From Streptomyces aurantiacus (lineage in GTDB: Bacteria > Actinomycetota > Actinomycetes > Streptomycetales > Streptomycetaceae), in assembly GCF_027107535.1 (NCBI RefSeq), contig NZ_CP114282.1:62001-126000 (forward strand): a stretch of 64,000 nt of DNA. Reading direction: 5' to 3'. This document shows positions 16,952 through 25,477 of this stretch, in pieces. Positions within the stretch are counted from its first letter, which is position 1. Every line of letters begins with the position of its first letter. The position numbers and the translations under genes were made by a program. The notes beneath the pieces were generated by a model. It searched no databases. It saw only the letters and a program-made list of their open reading frames with translations, and had not been told where the DNA came from.

Positions 16952-19164
16952 GCTGCCCTCCACAGGCCGTTCTCGTTGGTGACCTCGTCCCGCTTCTTCA
17001 GCTCGGACAGGCGCGGCTTGATGTTTTTGGCGGAGGTGCCCAGCTTTCGGGCGATGGTCTCGGCGGTCATCGGAATGGACTGCTCCCGCAGGAGTTCGAT
17101 GATGCGTGGCTTGATCAGCTCCTGTCCGTCAGGCGCCCCCGCGGCTGCGCCAGGAGCACCGGGCCTGCTGGGTCCGGCGGTTGGCTGGGGGCCGCCGGGG
17201 TGGTGGGGCGCCTCCTGCGAGGAGGGGGCGCCCTCCGCTGCGGCGAGGAGGTCGGCGAGGCTGCCGATCAGGTTCTTGCCGCGGCGGTCGACCATGGGGG
17301 TCTGGGTGATCGCGTCGCGCTCCCGCCAGGCGTCGCAGTCCTCGATCCCGACCGGCTGCTCGCCTCCGGCGAGGGAGGCGGGTGCGACGTTCAGGTGCAG
17401 GGAGCGGAACTGGACGGCCTGCGAGCCGGGGGTGAGGAGGTAGCCCAGGCCGAAGGTGCCGTCCTCGGGGGCGGCGGCGGCCTCGGTGGCGAGGCCGCTC
17501 ATGTCCCGGTCGGCGACCTTGGCGTACTGGCCCGGCCACTGCGAGGGGATCATCGACAGGTCGATGCCCTCCGCGCCCTCCACTGCGTTGGCGCCGACCA
17601 GGGAGCCCTGGCCCCTGGCGCAGCGCAGGAACACTGCGCCGCCGCCGATCAGGAGTTGGGAGCGGATGACGGTGGAGTTGCCGAGGTCTTCGGCCAGCGG
17701 GGTCTGGGTGGCCAGGACGACGCCGATGCCCCGCTTGAGGGACCGGCGGGTCAGCTGCTCCACGATCGCCTTCGCCTCCAGGTGGTAGGGCGAGGAGGCC
17801 GAGAGCAGCATGTGCGCTTCGTCGATGACGACCAGGACCAGCGGGTCGGTGAAGGGGAAGGCGGGGGAGCGGTAGCGGGCTTCGCGGTCGAGCATCATCG
17901 CGTAGGCCAGGCGCAGTGCGCCCATCGCCTCGTCCAGGCCGTCCCCGAGGTAGGCGGACAGCGAGGCGCCTGCGATGGTCCCGGCCTGCGGGGAGGCGAG
18001 GATCACCGCGATGCCGGAGCGGTGGGCGGAGAGCAGGATCTGCTCCAGCAGTCCGGACTTGCCCGACCTTGATCCGCCGACAAGGTAGAGGTGGCGGGCG
18101 CCGGAGCCGGGCTGCGCCAGCGGCAGAAGGGCAGCCCGGCCATCCACGTAGGTGCCGGCTCGGACGTAGCCGCGGGAGTCCATGGGCAGTTCGTCCAGGA
18201 CCGAGGAGAGCATCGTGCCGTGCATCAGGGCGTGTTCCCTCATCACTCGGATGCCCATCTGTGAGGGCTTGTCGCCGGGTGCGAGGGCGATCTGGATCGT
18301 CTCCAGGTCGAGGTTGCCTGCGAGGTCCTGGAGGTTGACGGTCCCGATGGCCCTGCGGTCGCGGGTGGCGATCCCTTCCCAGTCCAGCGGCCCGTCGTAG
18401 CGGGTGACGGTCAGGGTGGTGCCGGGCATCGCGCCCTCCGGCACGCCCACGTACGCGGCCCACATCTCTGCGGGAGTCGTCGGGGTGCCGGCCGCGATCT
18501 GCGGCTGCACCGCCGGCACCTTCAGGTGCACGGTGACGGGCAGGGCGTTCGGCGCGTAGTGCTTGGGGTCTCCCATCTCGACCTGGGAGACGGGGATCTG
18601 GTAGACGGCGGCGATGTCGGCGGCCCGGACCCGCACCTGCTGCCCCTGGGGCAGGGTGATGATCCCGGTGAACGCCACGTGGTCGTCGTCGGCCTCGAGG
18701 GCGAGGTGCTCCAGGTTGGCCCCGGGCTGGATGAGCTTGCGGTCCTCGGTCTGGGTGGGGCCGGAGATGAACTCCTTCCACCAGGCGGTGATGAGCTGTG
18801 CCTGCGATGTCAGCCCGCCCGCCGCGCTCGTGCCCGTGGTCGCGGGCGTGAGCGCGGCTGCGGGGAGGTGGCCGGCGATGTTGCGGTGGTGGGCCAGGGC
18901 GGCCGCCCCGGCCGGGACCGCGAGCCCGAGGGCGATCAGCGGGTTCCCGCCCGCGGCGAGGACCTCGTTGGCGGCGATGCCGCATCCGGTGGCCGTGAAT
19001 CCGCATGCGATCAGGGACCGCAGAACGGGAGCGGAGGTGTTGACGGCCCACGCTCCTGCTCCGGCCGCTGCGGCGGCGAGGGCGGACCAGGGGCCGGCGA
19101 CGAGAGGCACCACCGCGAGAGCGGCGGGTGTGTACTGGATGAACTGTGCTCGGGTCGGCCCCAC
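16948..19164 (-). CDS. FtsK/SpoIIIE-like plasmid transfer ATPase (TraB-type)
   Basis: The 738-residue protein probably moves double-stranded plasmid DNA between hyphae, as the single TraB/TraSA protein does in Streptomyces conjugation. Hydrophobic helices occupy residues ~10-95, a beta-rich region follows, then the motor domain: Walker A GGSRSGKS (363-370) and Walker B LVLVVIDEAH (442-451), with RSLKRGIGVVLATQTP as the sensor region. The last 65 residues form a winged helix (KPRIIELLREQSIPMTAETI), comparable to the gamma domain that reads DNA in TraB/FtsK. A Pro/Gly linker joins it to the motor. It heads an operon that overlaps the DUF6197-like gene. Confidence 0.85.
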   Translation of the reverse strand: MGPTRAQFIQYTPAALAVVPLVAGPWSALAAAAAGAGAWAVNTSAPVLRSLIACGFTATGCGIAANEVLAAGGNPLIALGLAVPAGAAALAHHRNIAGHLPAAALTPATTGTSAAGGLTSQAQLITAWWKEFISGPTQTEDRKLIQPGANLEHLALEADDDHVAFTGIITLPQGQQVRVRAADIAAVYQIPVSQVEMGDPKHYAPNALPVTVHLKVPAVQPQIAAGTPTTPAEMWAAYVGVPEGAMPGTTLTVTRYDGPLDWEGIATRDRRAIGTVNLQDLAGNLDLETIQIALAPGDKPSQMGIRVMREHALMHGTMLSSVLDELPMDSRGYVRAGTYVDGRAALLPLAQPGSGARHLYLVGGSRSGKSGLLEQILLSAHRSGIAVILASPQAGTIAGASLSAYLGDGLDEAMGALRLAYAMMLDREARYRSPAFPFTDPLVLVVIDEAHMLLSASSPYHLEAKAIVEQLTRRSLKRGIGVVLATQTPLAEDLGNSTVIRSQLLIGGGAVFLRCARGQGSLVGANAVEGAEGIDLSMIPSQWPGQYAKVADRDMSGLATEAAAAPEDGTFGLGYLLTPGSQAVQFRSLHLNVAPASLAGGEQPVGIEDCDAWRERDAITQTPMVDRRGKNLIGSLADLLAAAEGAPSSQEAPHHPGGPQPTAGPSRPGAPGAAAGAPDGQELIKPRIIELLREQSIPMTAETIARKLGTSAKNIKPRLSELKKRDEVTNENGLWRAA

Positions 19165-19177
19165 GGTCCTGATCTCC

Positions 19178-19570
19178 TTAACTCTGGGTGTAGAAGGCGG
19201 CTTCGGCCATGTCGACGGGGGAGGAGTCCACCGCGTCGGCGATCCCTCCGTGGTCGTTCTCGGTGGTCGTCTTCGCGTCGTCGGCGGCCGCGGAGGCGCT
19301 GTCGGCGGCGGAGGTGTAGGCGCCGGCCGCGTCCTTGACGCCGGTCATGGTCAGCGCGGCGTCGGCGAACTCGCTGGTGGTCGCGTCGTCGACGGCCAGC
19401 GCCTTCATCGTCTCGGCGGCGTCCAGCATCTGCTCGGCGGCGTCGTCGACGTCGGAGGCGAGCGTGGTGACGGTCTGGGCGTGGGCGTGGACCTTGTGCG
19501 TGAGCCAGGCCAGCTTGGTGCGCAGGGCCGCGTAGTTCGCGGCGTCCTTCAGGGTCTCGGTGGCGCTCAT
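19178..19570 (-). CDS. Alanine-rich helical protein of the transfer cluster
   Basis: The 130-residue protein starts MSATETLKDAANYAALRTKL with an AGAGGAGAGG site. It is almost wholly helical and Ala-rich, without membrane segments or cysteines, and may form a coiled-coil bundle. It lies 13 bp upstream of the transfer ATPase and 17 bp downstream of the next membrane protein, which implies one operon. Not recognised beyond that. Confidence 0.7.
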   Translation of the reverse strand: MSATETLKDAANYAALRTKLAWLTHKVHAHAQTVTTLASDVDDAAEQMLDAAETMKALAVDDATTSEFADAALTMTGVKDAAGAYTSAADSASAAADDAKTTTENDHGGIADAVDSSPVDMAEAAFYTQS

Positions 19571-19587
19571 GCGGGGCCTCTCCTCTT

Positions 19588-20595
19588 CTATCGGGCGTTG
19601 TAGAAGTCGCGTTCGGCGGGCTTGGTCAGGGGGGAGTCGGCGACGGCCCGAAAGATCGGCCCGTGGCGGAGCTCCGCGTTCGCGGACGCGGTGCGGCACG
19701 CTTCCTCGCCGCCCTGGATCTTGTCGTGGAGGTCCTTGGCGGCGGCGGCCTGGAGGTCGAGCTGCTCCTTGAGCACCTCGCACTTGCCGATCAGGTTCGC
19801 GCCGACACCCTTCGCGGTGATCTCGGCGATGAGCCCGTCGCAGTCTGTGGCCAGCTCCGCGGCCTCGTCCGTGAGGTCCAGGCAGGTCTCGGTGCTGGAC
19901 TGGCACAGGGTGGCCGAGCCTTCGGCGAGGTCGATGACCTGGGTGAGGGTCATGACTTCACCGCCGCTGTAGGTGCGGGACTTGCCCGCGGCGGTCGTGA
20001 CGTGGATGCCCTTGTCGTCGACGGTCGCGGAGTGCGGTACGGGCGGGTTGGGCTGCATCGCGGGGTCCTTCCGGATGTGTTCGGGCAGCGGGACGGTGCG
20101 GGGCGGCGGGACAGTGCCCGCCGGGGGAACTGCCGACCCCGGCGCTCCCACCGTCGGCGGGGTCGTCGGCGGCGGAGGTGTTGTCGGCGGGGCAGTCGTT
20201 GGGGGCGCCGTCGGTGCGGTCGGCGGGGTGGTCGGGGGCGGGGGTGCGGTGGGCTTGGGCGGCACGGTGGGCTTGGGCGGCACGGTGGCCGCGGAGGGCC
20301 CTGGAGTGGGCCCGGCAGAAGTGGAAACGGAAGGCTTCCCACTCGGCTTTTTCAGATATGCCGAGCGCCATCCGTCGCGCAACCCACCGGCGACATGGGC
20401 ACCCGCCATAATCCCGTAATGCGTTTTCGCCGCGAGATTGTACGGCGCGTTCCGGAATGTTTCCGGGGACCGGGTCGGTGCCCATTTCTCTTTCGGTTTA
20501 GCAGGGGGTTTTTTGATTCCCGCCTGCTCATATTTCCCGTGCGTTTTTTCCACGCCGAACAGGTAGCTGATGGCGAGGAGTACGAGGAGTTCCAC
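19588..20595 (-). CDS. Membrane-anchored Pro/Thr-rich protein of the transfer cluster
   Basis: The 335-residue protein has an N-terminal hydrophobic helix (MELLVLLAISYLFGV), a globular stretch with GIMAGAHVAGGLRDGWR, then a long Pro/Thr linker (about residues 95-170, PPTTPPTAP-like) and a helical C-terminal domain rich in Ala and acidic residues. The layout suggests a membrane tether with an extended spacer, perhaps bridging the envelope in DNA transfer. Upstream lies the GGTTACC inverted repeat at 20631-20731. I do not recognise the family. Confidence 0.7.
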   Translation of the reverse strand: MELLVLLAISYLFGVEKTHGKYEQAGIKKPPAKPKEKWAPTRSPETFRNAPYNLAAKTHYGIMAGAHVAGGLRDGWRSAYLKKPSGKPSVSTSAGPTPGPSAATVPPKPTVPPKPTAPPPPTTPPTAPTAPPTTAPPTTPPPPTTPPTVGAPGSAVPPAGTVPPPRTVPLPEHIRKDPAMQPNPPVPHSATVDDKGIHVTTAAGKSRTYSGGEVMTLTQVIDLAEGSATLCQSSTETCLDLTDEAAELATDCDGLIAEITAKGVGANLIGKCEVLKEQLDLQAAAAKDLHDKIQGGEEACRTASANAELRHGPIFRAVADSPLTKPAERDFYNAR

Positions 20596-20630
20596 GGCCC
20601 TCCCTTCTGTGACTCTGTGTGGTTCCGGAC

Positions 20631-20731
20631 GGTTACCGGTTACCGGTTACAGCCCAGTAGGACACCGGTTCGCGCCGCCTGGCGGGCGGTTCCGAGGGTG
20701 TCCTGGGGGCTGTAACCGGTAACCGGTAACC
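20631..20731. repeat. Long inverted repeat built from tandem GGTTACC units
   Basis: The left arm (20631-20655) is two and a half tandem copies of GGTTACC plus AGCCC; the right arm (20707-20731) is its exact complement. Inside, GGACACC (20660-20666) pairs with GGTGTCC (20697-20703). The whole could fold into one long hairpin, or present iterated binding sites for a protein. It occupies the space between two convergently ordered transfer genes. Confidence 0.85.
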
Positions 20732-20743
20732 GCTGGCATGTAC

Positions 20744-20962
20744 TCAGCGTGACGAATAGCCGATGTTGTTCACGGTCGTGTTCGCCGTGTTGAACACCGA
20801 CTCCAGCGTGGTCCGGATCTCCTCGCTGAACGGCGTGTACGGCAGGAAGATCCCGGAGACGATCAGCATGATGCTGATCGCCATCTGCTTCCCCTTCGTC
20901 TTCTTGAAGGTGAAGAACAGGGCCCAGCAGAACAGGGCGAGAGCGAAGAACTGAAGCGTCAT
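20744..20962 (-). CDS. Small two-helix membrane protein
   Basis: The 72-residue protein has two hydrophobic helices (LQFFALALFCWALFFTF and AISIMLIVSGIFLPY) joined by a basic KKTKGKQ loop. Streptomyces transfer operons often carry small spread (Spd) membrane proteins; that role is inferred from position only. Its ATG lies 1 bp after the stop of the upstream gene. Confidence 0.7.
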   Translation of the reverse strand: MTLQFFALALFCWALFFTFKKTKGKQMAISIMLIVSGIFLPYTPFSEEIRTTLESVFNTANTTVNNIGYSSR

Positions 20963-20963
20963 G

Positions 20964-21599
20964 TCATGCGCCCTTCTCGAAGGTGAATCCCTTGTCGTTC
21001 ATGGGGGTTACCGCGCCCGAACCGGAGGGCACGGAGAGCCTTTTGTAGGCGATGAATCCGCCGCCTCCGACGAGCGCCACCCACAGCCACGGGCTGGAGG
21101 TGATGCCGCCGCCGGAACCGTCACCGGCGGACTCCTGGGCCTTGGAGGCCGCACCGCCGAGGGCCGGGGCGTCGCATTCGGGGATCTTCGCGATGTCGTA
21201 CGAGGCCGCCTTGGCGACCGCCTTCGCGCGGAGCTTCATGCACTCGCGGTAGACGGTCATCTCCCGCTCGTACGTGACCTTGGCGGCGGCCTCCTCGGTC
21301 TGCGCCCGCTCCTTGTCGGCCTCCGCCTCGACCAGGGCGTTCGCGGCGTTCTCCTTGGCGCGCGCACGCTCCTGGGCGGCCTGCTCGGCCTGCATGCCGG
21401 TGACGGCAACGACCGTGCCGCACACGGCGACGACGGCGATCGTGCCGCACACAGCGAGCGCCGCCGTGTTGCGGCGCATCCCTCCGACCGCGGCGGACAA
21501 ACGCGAGGTCGCGGGCTTCTCCGGCTTCTCCGGTGTCTGGGGGGCGGGGCTCTGGGGGTCCATGCGGCTGAACTCCTTGTCCCAGTCGATTCCGGACAT
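20964..21599 (-). CDS. Transfer-cluster membrane protein with coiled coil
   Basis: The 211-residue protein starts MSGIDWDKEFSRMD with an AAGGAG site. A first membrane helix (ALAVCGTIAVVAVCGTVVAV) is followed by a long charged coiled coil (AAQERARAKENAANAL to EREMTVYRECM) and a second hydrophobic helix near the C-terminus (WLWVALVGGGGFIAY). Two cysteines (RECMK, PECDAP) flank the region between them. The protein is probably an envelope component for plasmid spread. Confidence 0.7.
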   Translation of the reverse strand: MSGIDWDKEFSRMDPQSPAPQTPEKPEKPATSRLSAAVGGMRRNTAALAVCGTIAVVAVCGTVVAVTGMQAEQAAQERARAKENAANALVEAEADKERAQTEEAAAKVTYEREMTVYRECMKLRAKAVAKAASYDIAKIPECDAPALGGAASKAQESAGDGSGGGITSSPWLWVALVGGGGFIAYKRLSVPSGSGAVTPMNDKGFTFEKGA

Positions 21600-21768
21600 G
21601 GGCAGCTGACTCCTTTTCGGTGTGGTTCGAGCCCGCCCAGGCATGCCGGAAGCGGGTCTGATCAGGGGAAACGTGCTGTACTGGACGGGTGGCTGCTTCC
21701 GGCAGTCGCGGCAAGGGCCAGCCCACTTCCGATGGGCTGGCCCTCACTGCTGTGTGCCGGACGGTGCA

Positions 21769-23964
21769 TCACTTCAGGTACTTGTCCGCGTCGTCGGGAC
21801 GCAGCAGGCCGGCCTCCTTCAGCAGCCGGACTGCGCGGGGCTGGTTGACGCTGAGCCTGGTGCGGGCCTGGTAGAGGGTGACGAAACCGTCCTTGTCACG
21901 CGGGAGGTTCTGTACGAGCGGCAGGAGTTCCGCGTCCGTCCGTACAGGCGTACCAGTACGGTCCGTGCCCGCCGTACCGCCGGTTCCGGTTGCGGGAAAC
22001 GGTGCGGTGGCTGTACCTGTACGGGCACCCGGTACGCCGTCGCGGCCGGACTGTGTACGGGCGCTGACCGTGCCGGTACGCCCCTGTACGGCCGCACCGG
22101 CTGTACCTGTACGCCCGGCAGCCGGTGTACCTGTACGCGAGCCCCCGTCAGGGGCGGTATGTACGCCACCTGTACGGCCACTGTTCGCCCTGGTCGCCGC
22201 CGCTTGGGTGCCGCTGTCGTACGGCGGGTGGGAAGCGGCGCGTCCAGGGTCCGCACTGCCGCGTCCGGCGCCCGTCCTGTCCGCCCGTACCGAGCCGGGA
22301 GCTGCGTACAGGTCATGTCCGCCAGCCCCTGTACGGCTGGACGAGGTGCCGTCCGTCCCGTCTGTACGGTGGTGCGTACCGGTACGGGCGGGCGTTCCGT
22401 TTCCGCTGTCCGTACCGGTACGGCCGCCCGTACCGGTCGTCGTGTCCGTACGGCTGTGTCCGTCCGTACCGGTGCCGTGCATGAGGGCGTGGACACGCCA
22501 GATGACCGCCACGAAGATCAGCACGACGAAGGTGGTCAGCTGCCACGGCGCCGGGTGTCCCTCCCTGACGACCTCCGCCTGCTCGCACAGGTGGTAGATC
22601 ACGTTCGCCGACGCCATCAGCGCGAGAGCCGCGGGGATGTCCTTCTTGGCACGGAACGCAGTCACGCAGTAGATGTCCAGCGACACCGGCAGCAGCGGGG
22701 CCACATACGGGTTGATGCCGACCATGGTGGCCAGCGCGTACTCACCCGAAGCGGCGAGCCCGACGCCGGCCGCGAGCGCGACCCACGGCGCAAGCGTCCA
22801 CGCCTTGCGGCCGATCCTGCCCTGCCAGCCCCGGAATCGGGAGTTGGCCTTCTTCGCCTCGCGGGCTTCGTCCAGCATCCGGCGGGCCCGCGCCTCATCG
22901 GCCTGCGCCCGGTCGGTGACGGCCCGCGCCTTCCTCTCCGCGTCGCTGACGATGCGCACGGCCTCCTTCTCCGCAGCCTCCTTCAAGGCGGCGGTGACTG
23001 TGACGGCCTCACGGCGCAGCTTGTCGCGCTGCTGGTCGCACGCCGTGCGCAGCTTCGCGAGGTCGGCGTCCAGGGCGGCACGCTTGTCGGCGGCCTGACG
23101 GTCGAAGGCCTCGCCCATCTCGCGCAGCTGCTCGCGCAGGGCGGTGCGGGCTTCTTCCACCTCGCTCTGCGCGGCGGCGACCTGCTGGTCGGCCTCGCGC
23201 CGGCGGGCGTCGGCGGCGGCGAGGGTGTCGGTGTAGAGGGTCTCGGCTTCCGCGCGGCGGGCGTCGTAGGCGGCGGCCGCGGTGCGGGCCAGCTGGTCGG
23301 CCCGCTCACGTGCCTGCTCGACCTCGCCCTGCGCGGCGGCCACCAGGAGGTCGGCCTGCTCGCGGGCACGGGTGAGGATGGCGGCGGCTTCGGTGCGCCG
23401 CTGGTCGACCAAGGCGCCGATCTCAGCGAGGTCGCTCTCGGCGAGACGGCGCAGTTCGGCGACCGCGGTGCCCATCGCCTGGTGGTCGGCGGCAGCCAGC
23501 TCGGTCAGCTCGGCAACCTGCCTACGGGCCTCGGCAAGGATCGTGGCAGCGCGTTCGCGGGCATCAGCCAGCAGCTGGTCGGCCTCGCCGCGCGCGGCCG
23601 CCAGCTGGCCGTCGGCTTCGCGCCGGCGGGCGGCGGCGTCCTGGTCGGCGTCGGCAGTGATGCCCGCGGCGCGCATCTGCGCATCGGACATCAGCACGGT
23701 GACCTGCTCGTGAGTGTCGGCGATGGTCCGCGCGGCGTCGCGTTCGGCCTGCGTCTGCAGGGCAACAGCCTGCTCGCGGGCGAGGTCGACGACGTCTGCG
23801 GCCCGGTCCCGAGCCTCCGCGAACAGGGCCTCCGGAGCGGTGTGGCTGGCCGGGCTGTCGGCGAGGGTCAGGGAGATGGTGGCGGGGGCGGCAGGTGCGG
23901 AAGCCGGCCCCTTGCGGGTGCGGGCGGGGGCCCTCTTGCTGTTGCGGGGGCGGTTGGCGGCCAC
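21769..23964 (-). CDS. SpdB/DUF2637-like coiled-coil membrane protein with wHTH tail
   Basis: The 731-residue protein starts at a GTG (GGAAGGAC site). Residues ~40-400 are one long Ala/Glu/Arg coiled coil. A DUF2637-like membrane block follows (WVALAAGVGLAASGEYALAT, GINPYVAPLLPVSLDIY), the module found in SpdB/TraA-type Streptomyces transfer proteins. Then comes a low-complexity segment of about 180 residues dominated by R-T-G-T repeats (21950-22490), and finally a compact winged-helix-like domain (DGFVTLYQARTRLSVNQPRA). It may link DNA or the transfer ATPase to the membrane. The repeats rest on GTACGG/GTACCG-type DNA repeats and may vary in length between strains. Confidence 0.75.
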   Translation of the reverse strand: MAANRPRNSKRAPARTRKGPASAPAAPATISLTLADSPASHTAPEALFAEARDRAADVVDLAREQAVALQTQAERDAARTIADTHEQVTVLMSDAQMRAAGITADADQDAAARRREADGQLAAARGEADQLLADARERAATILAEARRQVAELTELAAADHQAMGTAVAELRRLAESDLAEIGALVDQRRTEAAAILTRAREQADLLVAAAQGEVEQARERADQLARTAAAAYDARRAEAETLYTDTLAAADARRREADQQVAAAQSEVEEARTALREQLREMGEAFDRQAADKRAALDADLAKLRTACDQQRDKLRREAVTVTAALKEAAEKEAVRIVSDAERKARAVTDRAQADEARARRMLDEAREAKKANSRFRGWQGRIGRKAWTLAPWVALAAGVGLAASGEYALATMVGINPYVAPLLPVSLDIYCVTAFRAKKDIPAALALMASANVIYHLCEQAEVVREGHPAPWQLTTFVVLIFVAVIWRVHALMHGTGTDGHSRTDTTTGTGGRTGTDSGNGTPARTGTHHRTDGTDGTSSSRTGAGGHDLYAAPGSVRADRTGAGRGSADPGRAASHPPYDSGTQAAATRANSGRTGGVHTAPDGGSRTGTPAAGRTGTAGAAVQGRTGTVSARTQSGRDGVPGARTGTATAPFPATGTGGTAGTDRTGTPVRTDAELLPLVQNLPRDKDGFVTLYQARTRLSVNQPRAVRLLKEAGLLRPDDADKYLK

Positions 23965-24004
23965 GGCGGGTCCTTCCAGGTCGGCGTGCGGGGGCGAGCG
24001 GCCG

Positions 24005-24235
24005 TCAGGCGGTGGCTGTGAGGGGACGGTGCGGGGCGATGACCTGGCCGTCGGGCAGCAGCTCGCCGGTGTCGTCGAACAGCAGGACCCCGTTGCACAG
24101 CAGGGTCCATCCCTGCTCGGGGTGGGCGGAGACTGCGACCGCGGCTTCGTGGTCGGGGCTGTCGGCACTCGGACAGGGCTGCTTGTGCGTGCACCGGCTG
24201 CGGGGCTGACGGGCCTGTGGGGTGAGGGTGCGCAT
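24005..24235 (-). CDS. DUF5999-like small cysteine protein
   Basis: The 76-residue protein reads CTHKQPCPSADSPDHEAA, then HPEQGWTLLCNGVLLFDDTGELLPDG, the DUF5999 pattern, common in Streptomyces chromosomes and plasmids. The three cysteines may form a metal site. CGGAGG precedes the ATG. No function is known. Confidence 0.8.
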   Translation of the reverse strand: MRTLTPQARQPRSRCTHKQPCPSADSPDHEAAVAVSAHPEQGWTLLCNGVLLFDDTGELLPDGQVIAPHRPLTATA

Positions 24236-24274
24236 CAAAACCTCCGGGAGGTCGACGACGGGGGGCGAGGTCGC

Positions 24275-24366
24275 GCGTGGCTGCACGGCTCCCCTGGACC
24301 GCGCACGGACCGACCGCTGCGCGCAAAGCAGCGGCAGGCCCATGCGGATCAGGCAGCCGACAGACA
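24275..24366. repeat. Direct repeat copy 1 (hairpin-containing spacer)
   Basis: This stretch shares GGCTCCCCTGGACCGCGCACGG-like and ATCAGGCAGCCGACAGA-like blocks with 24625-24720. Each copy has its own hairpin between the blocks (CCGCTGC and GCAGCGG here). It marks a duplicated gene-spacer unit. Confidence 0.7.
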
Positions 24367-24368
24367 GG

Positions 24369-24584
24369 TCAGGGGCGCTGCTGGCGCCGGGACGAGGACG
24401 GGGCCACAAGGCCGGTGCGTCCCGACTGATCGAGCCAGCGCTGAGCGTGCTCTCGGTCATGAGCGCCAGCGATCGGGGCGAGGCCGTCAGCGGCGGTGAC
24501 CAGCACGGACCATGTCGTACCGTCACCTTCGGTTTCGGCCTGGGCAGCGGTGATCTGGCTGTTCAGCCAGGGAGGCAAGGGCAT
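24369..24584 (-). CDS. Small hypothetical protein
   Basis: The 71-residue protein (MPLPPWLNSQITAAQAETEG) has a predicted beta-alpha pattern (TTWSVLVTAADGLAPIAGAHDREHAQRWL cut short here). The second ATG of the frame is chosen because GAAGAGGAG lies at the right distance from it. It is flanked by the two copies of a direct repeat. Not recognised. Confidence 0.6.
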   Translation of the reverse strand: MPLPPWLNSQITAAQAETEGDGTTWSVLVTAADGLAPIAGAHDREHAQRWLDQSGRTGLVAPSSSRRQQRP

Positions 24585-24624
24585 GGACATCTCCTCTTCC
24601 GGAGTGCTTCAAATTCCAAGACGG

Positions 24625-24720
24625 TGCGCGGCTGCGCAGCTCCCCTGGACCGCGCACGGCCCGGCCACCGCGAAGAGGGGTGCGGTGGCCGGGCCGTGCG
24701 GGTCAGGCAGCCGACAGAGG
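24625..24720. repeat. Direct repeat copy 2 (hairpin-containing spacer)
   Basis: This is the partner of 24275-24366, with the same outer blocks and a different, longer hairpin inside. Confidence 0.7.
24655..24698 (-). terminator. 17-bp perfect hairpin terminator
   Basis: CACGGCCCGGCCACCGC (24655-24671) pairs perfectly with 24682-24698. It lies downstream of the gene at 24748. Confidence 0.75.
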
Positions 24721-24747
24721 TGGCGGTGTCGGGCTGTGCGAAAGCCG

Positions 24748-24924
24748 TCAGCGCCGTTGCGCGCGCTGACGGTTGAGGTAGGCGTCCTGCAGTTTGGTGA
24801 AGGAGGCGTACAGCCGCTGCCCGACAGGGCAGCGGCACGTGTCCGAGCACGTGGTGCAGGTGCCGCGGTGAGAGCGGTGCGCGGCGTACGCATTCTGGTA
24901 GCGCTGGTACAGGTCCTCAGCCAC
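24748..24924 (-). CDS. Small Cys-rich protein
   Basis: The 58-residue product from a GTG begins VAEDLYQRYQNAYAAH and carries CTTCSDTCRCPVG, four closely spaced cysteines suited to a metal site, then a basic helix. The start overlaps the stop of the 40-residue gene upstream. Function unknown. Confidence 0.6.
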   Translation of the reverse strand: MAEDLYQRYQNAYAAHRSHRGTCTTCSDTCRCPVGQRLYASFTKLQDAYLNRQRAQRR

Positions 24925-25039
24925 GCGGCCGGTCCTCAGACCGCTTGTTGGCTTCCTTGACCTTGCGCGACAACTCCTCGCGCTCCGCGTCGGTGAGGCT
25001 GGTGACAGCACGGGGCCGTGTCATGATCTGAGCGGTCAT
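24917..25039 (-). CDS. 40-residue basic protein
   Basis: The product begins MTAQIMTRPRAVTSLTDAE, continues as one charged helix and ends RSEDRPRG. GGAGTCC precedes the ATG. It overlaps the Cys-rich gene by 8 bp, which supports expression of both. Not recognised. Confidence 0.55.
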   Translation of the reverse strand: MTAQIMTRPRAVTSLTDAEREELSRKVKEANKRSEDRPRG

Positions 25040-25065
25040 TAGGGACTCCGAATCCTGAGTGACCG

Positions 25066-25097
25066 GACGGTCCCGGAGTTGCACCTCCGGGGCCGTC
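25066..25097 (-). terminator. 13-bp hairpin terminator
   Basis: GACGGTCCCGGAG (25066-25078) pairs with 25085-25097 with one mismatch. It lies downstream of the gene at 25181. Confidence 0.6.
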
Positions 25098-25180
25098 GCC
25101 TTTGGCGGGCCGGACGGCCGGCCACGGCCCGTCTCCCACCCGTGTGTGGAGCGGAGGGGGAGAGGGACCGTGGCGGACCG

Positions 25181-25477
25181 TCAGGCCGCCGCCACGTAGA
25201 CCGGAGTCGGCTTGCCCTCGCGGATCAGGTGATCGCTGGTCGTCCAGACCGACCCGATCGCGAAGGGCTGCCCGTCCGGGCGCAGCGTGTCGCGCACAAT
25301 GACCGCCCACCGCGCACTGTCGCGGCGCAGCAGCTTCGCCGCCTCGCGCGGATCGGTGACGAGCGCCAGGACCTCGAAGCGCCCGTCGATGTTCTGGTAG
25401 ATCGCGCCGGGGCGGCGGGGGCCGACCTCGCGGTCGACCGAGGCGGCGACCAGGGCGGGGATGACGGTCGGGTTCAT
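25181..25477 (-). CDS. Hypothetical protein, plasmid backbone
   Basis: The 98-residue protein (MNPTVIPALVAASVDREVGP) has a mixed alpha-beta pattern with WAVIVRDTLRPDG. Its ATG overlaps the stop of the upstream gene by 4 bp. Not recognised. Confidence 0.65.
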   Translation of the reverse strand: MNPTVIPALVAASVDREVGPRRPGAIYQNIDGRFEVLALVTDPREAAKLLRRDSARWAVIVRDTLRPDGQPFAIGSVWTTSDHLIREGKPTPVYVAAA

